A stretch of DNA of 64,000 nt from Branchiostoma floridae. Lineage: Eukaryota; Chordata; Leptocardii; Amphioxiformes; Branchiostomatidae. Position numbers and translations under genes: made by a program. Location of the stretch: NCBI RefSeq assembly GCF_000003815.2, contig NW_023365769.1, positions 43,424 through 107,423 on the forward strand. Reading direction: 5' to 3'. The notes under the pieces were generated by a model, which worked only from the letters and a program-made list of their open reading frames with translations, did no database searches and had not been told where the DNA came from. Positions 48,851 to 60,800 of this stretch are shown here, piece after piece. The stretch's first letter is position 1. Each line of letters starts with the position of its first letter.

Positions 48851-51800
48851 AACACAGAGAGAGTGTGTGTGTGTGTGTGTGTGTGTTTTAGAAAGTTATG
48901 TCAGCAAATGAGAAAAAAATAGAAAAATCTAGTCTTCTTTACTTTCATTCAAGAAGCAACAAAATATTTTTATAGAAAGAATATTATCAGAGGAAGCACA
49001 GATCAGCTTGTTTCAAATTGGTCAAAATTGGTTAGTCTAAGAACTATTGCAGATGAGTTTGCAGTCTGCATTAGCAAACTACATACACCTGAGGTGGAAT
49101 CAAAGGATACAGATTTAGCTCCTGCTTGACTTGATTTGAACAGTTAGACTTCAATTTGCCACCAGTAAATTGCAATTGATCTGATTGTCTGGTATGGAAA
49201 TTGTCTAGAAAGATAGAGTTGGGCTAAACTTGGCACATGGGTTAATAAACTTTAAGGTATAGTACTACTATGGCCTTACTAAGGTAACACATTTGAGGAG
49301 AAGTGAAAATGACAAGGAATTTGTACAATTTTCTCTATTGAAGCACTGAAGATGCAACTTACTGCTCCTTGGGTTACAAAGGGAATATATAATATACAGA
49401 GTTTCTGACTAAAAAATTTAAAAGAAACTGCCAAAAATAGATTGTTTCGAATTTCATCTTCTAAGATAAAACCAGAGTTTGGCTTGAATGGCTTATAAAT
49501 TAGTGCTGAAGAATACTTTCTGGACACTACTAATGATTTTTTTCAGTATCCTGGTGACATTTCCCATATTGAGTTTCTAATCCTGAGCAAAACGTCTTCA
49601 TTGTGTGACCTTTGCCCACTGTGTGGGAGTCTGACGTGAATCATCTTGTGTTTCCGCTGACTTTGTCTGGTTGCTTCAGTGCTTGCTGCTGAGGGTGTGG
49701 CTGCGCATCTTAATGTTTGCCAATTATGAATGTTCACTTGTGGTTTTCTTTTGGGTAGAGTGCATTGATGGTAAATTTGTAGACTACTAAAAGAACTGGG
49801 TAACTCCATTCTATTACATTGATGAATGTTGTATTTGCATAATTTTTTATCAATTCACAGCTGGGATATGAAAACTCTCTCAAACAAGATTTTTCCAATG
49901 GTACTGATGAAAGACATGGTTATCTGAAATTTCTGACCATTTCCAAAATCATATCCAGTTGCTTGAGTTGCTTTTTGGTGTATCCATTTTATTACATTTT
50001 TCAGACTCATGAATATCACCAAATATGGTAACAAACTAATCTTAGTGCTTTTTCTTTTCTTTACCTTCTTGAACCATATCACAATGGTGTGCTGAATCAG
50101 TTGGAGTGATTGTATAACGTAGTCCAAACTTAGGAGACCATATTGTTGCAGTCACTATTATGCAGTCCACCCTGTGATTTGTACCCCTTGCCACACACAA
50201 TGTACATGTAGGCATTGAGGGATAGTATTTCACAGCCCTGACCATGATGCCATACATCTGAATAGCTCTCGAGTCCATTTGATAGCTCTATAAAAAAAAA
50301 GATTTTAAGTCAAAGCTGCACAAGATCAATATACTTACATGTATCAATGCATCAAATCCTTCAAGTGTAAACTTGAAGGTGAAATCAGCAAACTTGTGTG
50401 TAAAACCCTTGAAAATTGCATGAAGTGTAGATTGTAGCTGTTCACTGGACAGTGACGGATGTTGCTGATTCGATCAAGTATGACCCAAAGGTTGTGCAGT
50501 GGCAAAAATATACTGGGGAGTGTTATCGCTGGAGGGTTTCCAAAGCAGGTCTAACATCATCACCATAGCCATTCTTCATGTTCGGAAGATTAAAAGCTGG
50601 CGGCTTCATCGTCTTGAGCCTTCCCAAAGTGTGTCACAACAGTCGTTACTTTGAGAGCAACGCATTTAAGCAAGTTTAGTACACATGGAGGAAATCTAGA
50701 TAACGTTCCCTCGACAGTTTTGTAAAAGGAACGCTGTCTCAAAGTGAGTTCTAACATCAATCTGCAGGTCCAGGGGTCATCAGTTGGGAACTTAGTGCAG
50801 AAAAACATCCCACAATTCCATTAAAACTCTTACTCAGGGGGTAAAGGAGAGTCAATGTCATGTTCAAGTCAGTTGGTCTTACTGTTATGAGAGTAAATCA
50901 CTTACTTTAAGGTCATTGCTTCCTTTACTATCTGCCTTTGGATAAAAAAAGAACCAACTTGTGCATTGCAACTGCCTGTCCTTACTTCACCTTGCCTATC
51001 CCATCATGCTGTAATGTTATGAGTTTGCCTGCTGTATTTTCAGTAAATACATGCAACCATTAATTGCAAGTACATGTATAATGGAATCACACCAACCTGG
51101 TGAGATAGCAAGATTGGATTGATCCAGGTTTTTTGGCTACTATTTGTTCTACACTCAACAATTCCCTTGATTCTATGGCTAATTCTGAAGCGGAGAAAGA
51201 TAAGAATCCATTTCAAGGAAACTTCCCATGTTCCCTTTCTATTATCTTTTCCAATTGAAATTTTCCTTCTTCTTCTAAGCTTCAGTGCATTATCTACTTT
51301 TTTTATGAAAATCAATCAATCAATCAATCAATTGCTTGCATATAAGAAATGCCTCTCATAAATGGAAAAAGTTTCTGTTTTCATATCTTAACTGTTTTTT
51401 ATGTCGTTATGCAGTATATGAATAGAAATGTATAATGTTGTAGAAGATCATGCGTTCAAGAAAAGCAGGATATTACAGAACTCATATTTCAGCTGCGTTA
51501 AATTTTCATACCTTTTCCCTAGGCCAATATCGTAGCATTGATTTATGCTATGGGGAAGTTGTAATCAGCTTTTAGCTTGGGGAATATTCCGACGGGATGT
51601 GATGGGATAGAGAGTTCATAAAAATGACAAATTGGAAACGGATAATGCCTTTTGTTATCTAGTATGTGGGAGTGGAAATGTCTGTATCAAAGTGCTGACA
51701 GATCAGAATGTGGTTCTTCTAGCAGCATGTTAAGAAAAATTGATCGTTACCATTGCAAAAATGAGCTCCTTTTTTTATTTTGCTGTCTGATACCAGATCT

Positions 51801-54800
51801 GTCATTTGATATAAAGCAATTTAAAATCTATTTTTTTGACACATTGCCTTGTGAAAATCATTGCCTTTGTATTGAAGTGTAGATGTCTATACATTGAGCG
51901 TAAATCATCAATACCAGACAAGCTTCATAGATAATACTTCAGCAAAACTTCACTCTGGCTTTCTAATTTGGCCCAGGATATTGATTTTGGGTCCTACGTA
52001 AACATTTTGCAGACAGAGCCTCCTCCATAATTGATGAAGGAAACTCAGCGGTGCTGAGGGGTGGTGTAGAATTTTATCTGCTGGTAATGTGTAGCAAGCC
52101 TTAGATGAGATTAGTTTTCTCACGAGAGTGTGTAGTTGTGGTTGCTTCAGTCTGACCCTCCGGTCAGATTTTATAGACTAAATCTTAGGGCTGTAGGTTA
52201 GGGGATGCCAAGCACATTAGAAACTACAAGGTTTGGTTGAAAAGCTGTGCTAAACATACCCCAAAGCCAAGTCTTCATCCGTGTTACACCATTGCTTCGA
52301 TCATTTACAACTCTGTAGCTATTTGATGATTGCGCCGTAACGGCTGCCTGGCTCTCAGACCATGACCCTGTTACATCATTAGAGAGATCAGCTCACACCA
52401 AAGTGTGAAATTCAGAAGGGGGAGCATTAGCTTTCTGTGCCATCATGCCCGTAAACATTAACTAGGTCCAAAGTGTGAAGGTTGGGAGGAAGAGCATTTA
52501 GCATTCTATGCCATTATGCTTTTGAATATTTTTTTAGTCAGAGGAAGGAAGCTGTACAAAAGGATGACAGCAGGAAAGCTGATGCTTTTCCTCCCACTTT
52601 TAATCTAATCTAACAATTTAGTCCCCTTTAACAAATTTGTAAAGGCAATCTCTAGAATATATCAAATACTCAGCCAGGCATTAAAACACAGAATTCAATC
52701 ATAGAATGTAGACATGTATATGGGCAATTAAACTATTGACCCTAAGCACAATGTCCTAGATTACATGTAAGAGCTGCTAGGTCTAGGACGACACATACAT
52801 AGCAGGGTTCAAAATACAGCATGACCTGCATATGCAGCTTAGGGCAGGTAAAATTTGCAAAGGTCAACCTGCACCTGACCAGTACCTATCATATACTGGG
52901 CACATTTCTGTTTCCTCAGTGTTTGCTTCCAAACTTGCCCTGCACAGTTCATAATTAATAGACAACATATTCATCACATCTACATACCTACATATACTTG
53001 TATGAATCTGCAGAAAAATGTATTTCAATAGACTCAAGTATGCTGTTAATGAGTACCTGCTGTACTTATGTAACAGTGGGGTTCAAGCACTGCCAAACTG
53101 ACCATGCCAAAGGGTTCAACCTTTTGGTGTAGTGGTTAGCGTTAGTGGATTGTGAGCTGGCCGCCCGGGTTTGGCGCAGGTTTCCGGGAGCCAGAAAGCT
53201 GTTTATACTTGCCCCTTGTGTTTCACTTAAATCAGGATTTTCAAGAAAGTTGGTGACCCACATCCCACACTGTCAGCAGATATCTTTTGTCTACAAACTA
53301 ATTGAGAATAGACCAAAATATCAAGGGAAATCAAAAGAAGACAACAAGAGCAAGATGAGACTCTCTTGCTAGAGGACAAGTAATCAGACTGTAAATCTTC
53401 CAACATTTAAGTATTGATTAGGGACAGACTTAGTCACAGTTCACAAACTTTGCAATAAATCAAACTGTGGGATTATCTTTGTGGTTTTGGTGCTGACATT
53501 TTGATTAGTTTCTACAAGAGGTACTTTCCAGTTATCAAAAATAAACTCAGTTAATCAAACAAACTGTCAAAACAAGGGAAGAGTGTAAAAGTGCATTCTA
53601 GTATGAGATATTGAAAAGTAAAATAAATAGCCAAAATTTGGCAATAATTTAATGTTCCTTATCTTACTGGTCCTATACCACTGGAAGGGTAAATAAGGTA
53701 CTTTATGACCACCTACTACTACCGTAATAATGTCCTTATCCTTAATGTAGGTCGAAGTAATGACATTAGACACACTATGATTGCTCTTCTTGCTTCCGAC
53801 CTTATAGATTGTATCTTTAAATCGGATACCAGTTTTATGGAAAAGGATATAATTTTCCCTTGTAATTTTAGGGCTGAAATTAGTTTTTGCAGTGAGTACA
53901 AGATTTAAAAAATCAATTAGGACCTGACAGGTGAATGTCATGGTTACTGCAGTGTTTGTGCATGTACTGAGACCAATGAAGTCAGGTCTTCATCAAGGAC
54001 AAGCCATTTACTCCTGCTTTTACAAGTCATATATTATGTAAATCAGTTTATGTCATACCTGTGACTCGAAAACGTTCGATACGGGTGTTCCGGACCGGGC
54101 CGTACGTTTCCGTATCGCACAGGTTCGAAAGGCGTATCACACAGGCTTTCTTCGAGTAAATCAAACCATTTCGAGCGGGCCAAATACGGCTCGGTTGGCA
54201 ATTCGAATACCTGATTCGGACGTTGGAACATTGCTGTTGCAACACTTTTGGTTTGAGGGCACCAAATTTGTTCAACTTCTGGTGCATTTCGCATCAAAAC
54301 ATGGGTTTTCTCAGGTGTGTATGACATAAATAAGATACAACACGGTGTATTCCGCATCACCCTCGGTCCCAGCCCTCCCGCGGGTCGGATCACCCTCCGA
54401 CCTTGGGTGATACGGAATACACCGTGTTGTATTCTATATGTATTGATGAATTGACTATTGATATGCTAAGTTGCATAACAAGTAGTATGTGTACTACATC
54501 AAACTAGCCGAGAAAGTTCCCAGGATCCTTAGATATCAGGCCATATCTAAACAGAGGAGTCTACTTCATTACATTTACATTTACAGTTAGTCTGACATTA
54601 CGAGAAACTAATCATATACCACTGCATATGAGATTCCAACTATTTTTCTTTCCTTTTTGTAGCCCCTGGTGCTAAATTCAGCGCAAAATTTGTACAGTCT
54701 TTGCAATGCAAAAACAAGTAACTCTAGTTCACCTTAAGTTTATCCACAGGGTGACATTTTTCCATTGTTTGCTTTTAAATATCGTATTTTAGGGATGTCC

Positions 54801-57800
54801 AGTTGTCAGACTGTGGTTTCAAATTGTAATATTTTCAAATCATGCAGTTTGAAACCGTCGTCCATCGACTTAATCTCTAAATACCCTGTCATTAAGACCA
54901 ACGGATATTGGTTACCCCGCAGATAAAGGTGAACCTGCGTTACTTGCATGTTGAAAGAAACTGCATGTGTTGCTCAAGTCCTAATTTTTCTAAATTCAAT
55001 ACTTTACATGTAGGCACCAAAGGTAACCCATACATATCTCAGACTGGTAAGTCTGTGTGATCGTATATTTCAAGCCAGATTTCTCTGGCTTATCATCATC
55101 CCACCATCATGCTCTCCTGCCCTTCAATAACAGGCTTAACAGCATGAAACTAGTTCTTAGTGGAAAGCAATAATACTACACATAGGGCAAATTTGATTTT
55201 ACCAGCAGAGCAAGTCAGACATAATTGATGCAGAAGTGTGAAAGTCACCTTCCAAATAATCTCCCCAGGTAGGCATAGCGTGATTCGGATTGTATCCTAT
55301 AAAAACCTGTGCAAAGTCTAGAGTCTAGAAAAGTGATGTGGGCAAGTTTAACATTGTGTACTTTGGGAAGGGTAAGTAATGTTTAACGTAGAAATATTCA
55401 ACATTGCAGATGGAAGAAAATACCCCCATGATAGCATCATATATGCATGTTTTTTCTCTACCTATTGTTCATGTATGTACATAGCATCATCAGGTCAATA
55501 GGCCATCCAGAACTTCATCCCTGTAAGTGATATGATGCTTTTGACATGTGTCAATGTTTTGATACAGTCACCATGAGGATAAGTACTTCAATTTTGCACA
55601 AGTGTTAAGAAGAGGTTGCATATTAGGCATTTCTGGGATGCTCTTATTCGAAGTCTATGACCAGATTAACATTTTAGATATGGTACTGCTACTGTAAGAA
55701 GAATAAGGTTTCCCGCGGTTCTGAAAGGATGTTTGCTGTTGTGTTGTGGCCTTCAGGACAGTTAAGGTCTTTTCACCTCTCAAGCTTTGCATGCATTTGA
55801 AGGCTCTTAACCCTACACAAGTCACGCCCTTATGTCTCACAAGTAAGTAAGTAAGGATAAGTAAGTAAGGATAAGTAAGTAACCCTACACAAGACCTGTG
55901 CTCAGTAAATGTGGTGAGTCAGCTAGAGTTACAAGTTAGACAAGTCAATAACACTTGTACAGATCAGCTCATGAATTGTTAGTCTCAACCCATATCTTAT
56001 TCCCATTTTCAGCATTTATATGTTGAGTATAAGCATTGTTCTGCTTGGCAAATGACCCTTATGCTAAAAGAAATTTTTTCCGGAAACTTGGATGTTGTCC
56101 ATGAAATGAAGTTTGTGTGGCCGTCATAATGCCATGTATATACATCTACTACATGTATGCTTGTTTGCTGGCTATATTGTATTAAAGTTACTATCTCTAA
56201 CAGTAGTACAGAAATGTGTTGTTCACAGGTATCATAAAGCTAGAGTGGTGGTGTCGAAGCAGGCCATTTATCTTTTCCATTGAACTTCACACAACCTTCA
56301 CCACGTTATCAAGGTCATGACTAATGGAGCACTCTGACAAGTCTATAGTTACGTCCATACAGTGTAGATCCCCTGGTTATCACCCGTATCCTAGGAGACA
56401 GCACCGCTGAATGGATGAGGTAATTTTCCTGGTATAGTCTTGGCTTAAGCCGGCCAATCCCATGGGACATAACAGGGATGTGGGATGTGATACAAGGCTT
56501 ATTCCCTGAGAAGTGATGATATGACGAGATGAGAATTTTCTGCCTGTCTCGTCTGTGTTGGATTGTACTGTATGAGCATATTAGGTACAAAATCAGCCAG
56601 CGGTAGCTTGCGATATCACCTCCGGTGCAAATGATTCAAAGTTGTGGTATGTCCAGTGTAGTTTGGAGTAAGAGCTTTCAACTTGTCGAAGAATGCATTT
56701 TAGTGTAAGAGCATTTTTTTAAGAAAAGGGAATTAATATCATTGAAGAGGTTCATCAGTCACGTATGTTTACAGTTCCTATCAATTTTCTTCAAACAGTG
56801 ACTGTTTATTAAAGGTAGAGAACATACCTCCAAATTTTCGATGTCTATCAGTACATCTTGGACACGGAGAATGGTCTAGTCTCGTTCTTGTGAATTAATA
56901 GCTTATGCTGTATTCAATGATGCTTTTTATGACATTTGTTCACTTTAATAGCGATTCAAAGTCTCTGACCTATGCAACACTTTAGATATGGTACTTATGC
57001 CTGTAGGAAAAATTAGTTTTTTCCAAGGTGCTGAAACAATGGCTACTGTTGTGTTATTGCCTTCAGCACAGTTACGGCCATTTCACCTCTCAAGCTTTGC
57101 ATGGAATTTTAAGGCTCATAAGCCTGGGGGTAAAATATGCATTGCCTATCCTCAGAGATTCAGTGGTGTATCAAGTACAGATTTGGCTGGTTAGGTGGAA
57201 TTTTTTAACACTTCACAGATCAGATCAGGAATTGCTAGGTGAAGACAATTCCTTTTTCCTCCAAAACCATAGCCCATTCTCACCAAAATATGTTCTAGTC
57301 TCTTTAACTTGTAGCTTGATAAGATTACTGGTATCTTACTTTTGCTAGTAGGAAGAATGAGTTTTGTCCAAGCTGCTGAGATGATGGCTGTTGTTGTGAT
57401 TTTGCCTTCAGGACAGTTACGGCCCTTTCACCTCGCCATTTCTAGATTCATAACCATGTGAGGTAAAATAGACATTGACTGTGGTCAGAAGAGATTTGGT
57501 GGTGTATCAACTACAGCTTTGCCTGGTAACGCTACATATTAGGTGCAATTTTAAAACGCTTCACATATCAGATCATAACCAAAACCATAGCCCATTCTCA
57601 ACAAAAGATGTTTAATCTCTTTAAATTGTAGCTTGATAAGATTACAGGTATCTTACTTTTGCCTGTAGGAAGAATAAGTTTTGTCTGAGTTGCTGAAATA
57701 ATGGCTACTGTGTTATTGCATTCAGTACAGTTACGGCCATTTCAGCTCTCAAGCTTTCCATGGAATTTCTAGATTTATAACCCTATGAGGTAAACTCTAT

Positions 57801-60800
57801 ATTGCCTATGGTCAGAAGAGATTTGGTTGTGTATCAACTACAGCTTTGGCTGGTAAAGCTATAAGTCAGGTGCAATCTTACAACACTTCACAGATCAGAT
57901 CAGGGATTGCCAGGGGAAGACATTGCTAGGTAAAGACAATGCCTTCTCCCTCTTTAACCATAGCCCATTCTCACCCAAAGGATGTTCTAGTCTTTTTGAA
58001 TTGCAGCTTGATGGAAAGTGAATGCCCTATAAGCTACAAGTAATTGTAACGCTAGTTCACCTTTATTCGCGGTGTAACCTATATCCGTTGCTATCAGAAA
58101 TGGGTATTTGGGAAGATGAAGTCGACGGACGGCAGTTTAAAACTGCAATATTTTGAACATATTACTACTTGAAAACACTGTCCGTCCAGTTGATATCCCT
58201 TAATACCGTGTTGGTAAACACAACGAATATAGGTTACCCTGCGGATAAAGGTGAACTAGCGTTACCTTGATGAAAAGTGAATGCCCTCATTCTCCCTCTT
58301 ACCTTTAGATTTATGTTCATGTACATGGCATGAAATGTCTGGTGTATTTTCATAATTATGAAAATACTTGCGACAGTCATATTGAGGTTACCTGAGTGGC
58401 GCCAAATGGCAGCTTGCTCGGGATCCTTGGGATTTAGCCCCGCCTATTATAAATATAAGCTCCTTGCAATTCAGCCCCTGACTGAAAAGAGGGAGTAGTC
58501 GACCAACCCAATAACCAATAACCAATGCACCTTTCTTTCTGACTTTTGCAAGAAGTTGAAAATGAACAGATGTAAATACAAGTACTAGTATGTAATACAT
58601 CAGTAGAATTAATATTCTTTTCCTCTTCTTAGTCTGGAGAGTTCACGGTGCCGAGTGACATGGGACAGCTGATTGAAGATGAGGACCAGAAGCGAGAGCA
58701 GAGTAACATCCCGCAGGCATCCTTCAACTTCATCAACTCCATCATCGGCTCAGGCATTATAGGTCAGAACAGTCCTCCAATGGAGACAAACTACAAAGAA
58801 ATTACCAGCAGGGTAGAAGGCTAAATGAAGAACACAGTATCACAAGACTTAGATGATCTTGTACCTACACCTAGTAGATTTTCCTCGATTTCTGCACAGT
58901 TGTAAGACATGCAAGTAAGGCTCTATGCAAACTTTTGCAATCTTGTTCAAACAGAGCAGCTCTTACATGAAATTTGGAAAATGTTAACAAAGAAATAAGA
59001 CCAGGACTATTTGCTAATTTAGAGGGGTGGAATAGCATTCATTTGTGGTATGGCAATGTTGGAATGCAAACTTTTACAGAGACAGATGGTCAGCTTAAGT
59101 TGAATTGATTGCTGGTCTACATTTAAGTTGATGACAGGTACACATATCTTGCTGATGCACTTTCTTCATCCGACCCCCAGGATAGACCGATACCTGCACT
59201 CATGTTTTTTCCAATCCATCATTGAGTTTAAGGAAAGTTTTGATAATGTAGAAAACACACTTTTAGAATGAACAAATATACTGGTACTTCTGAATGTTTC
59301 CACGTGTTTCTCATTAGGTATGCCCTATGCCCTGAAGCAAGCAGGGTTCCCCATGGGGGTTTTGCTGATCCTGATTGTGGCCTTGATAACAGGTGAGCTA
59401 TTTGTGTTTACACTGTTTATTTTCTTGATCACTGATTTAAAAATGAACTTGATCATTGACTTAAAAAGCTCCTTTGATCATGATTTAGAATGTTCTTTGA
59501 AGTAATATACCATAATTATGTACATTGATCCNNNNNNNNNNNNNNNNNNNNNNNNNNNNNNNNNNNNNNNNNNNNNNNNNNNNNNNNNNNNNNNNNNNNN
59601 NNNNNNNNNNNNNNNNNNNNNNNNNNNNNNNGAGTTTCTTGTCAATAAGATTGCTCAATATCTTTTATATGATAGAATTTTTCTTTCAACATGTACAGAT
59701 AACACTTTGTTTTCTTGATATCATAGATGGTTGAATGACTGTCTAAATAAAACTTCTGGTCCATCTTGCACAGACTATTCAGTGATTCTTCTTATACGTG
59801 GTGGGAACCTATCAGGCACAAAAAATTATCAGGTAGGGGATTGTTGTTGCAGCCTTTGGTTGAATTATAGTACTGTTGTATGATAGTGATAACATTATTA
59901 TCAAAGTTATTTGGTGATATTAATTTAATATTAGACATTTTCCACTCGAAATCATGATCCGAATGTTTCATTTTCTTCCTTCATTATACATGGTTAGATT
60001 ACACATAAAACGTATATTCAGAGCATTATATCATGCTTCTACAGGACCTGGTTCGAGCTGCCTTTGGCTTCCCAGGGTTTGTCTTCCTGTCCATAGTCCA
60101 GTTTGTCTACCCTTTTATCGGTAAGTGTGTGGGAGGGAAAACAGCAGACATGATTGCACTCCCATAGGCTGTAATCTCGTGCTAATTGTCTCCGGCTCTA
60201 CAAACAGCCGGGTTAGATTGCCTGATTTCATGTACAAGATGTATCTTTTAGTTTGTGTAGTTTGTGTACTAAAGTTTGGCCTAATGCTGTTATGCAAATT
60301 AAACCATATGCACACCAATCTGTCAGTGTCTGCCCAGCATTTAATATCAACCTTGAGCTTGCTAAGCTTAATATAACCTTGAGGTGTTAGGTATCAAATT
60401 TGTATTAGTTTTGGGGTTAGGTAGCAGGAAAAAGGTTAAGCCAAATGAATAAATGAACCGTACACTGCAAAAACAGTGATTTTCAAAACTCCAAACTTTA
60501 ATGACAATGACAATAACATTAAGGTTAAAACTCATACAGAAGTATTTGCAGAAAGTCAGAAGAAGAAATTGCTCGTGGATGCAGACAGCTGTATGCCAAA
60601 GAAACCCAATCTGCAACGACCTAGAGATTGGACTGAAATATTGGTTATGGAGTTAGGTAGTAGAGAGAAGCTTCAGCAAAACAAATCTTATAGTAACACT
60701 ACAAAATAAGGGTGATTTTCAAAACACATTAGCGACAATGACAATAACATCAAGTTAAAGCTTGTACAGAAATATTTGCAGATAGTCAGAAGAAGAAACT

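Larger units (their letters stand above)
37292..58632 (+). other. intron 1 of the SLC38A11-like gene (21.3 kb)
   Basis: Starts with cag followed by gtagga and ends tcttcttag. It holds several MITEs (separate entries), a SINE, microsatellites, a 196-N gap and two- to three-copy tandem duplications. Stretches not covered by those entries (notably 41.1-42.1, 45.0-46.3, 48.9-51.3, 51.4-53.0 and 55.9-56.9 kb) showed me no supported exon, RNA gene or repeat. A GC-richer patch at about 39840-40130 may be regulatory. Confidence 0.75.

Noticed and set aside
49543-50278. Minus-strand frames of 78-90 codons
   Set aside because: No splice sites or motifs I could support; overlapping frames are equally open.
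60476-60709. 77-codon frame in the intronic repeat
   Set aside because: The frame is broken in the other two repeat units.
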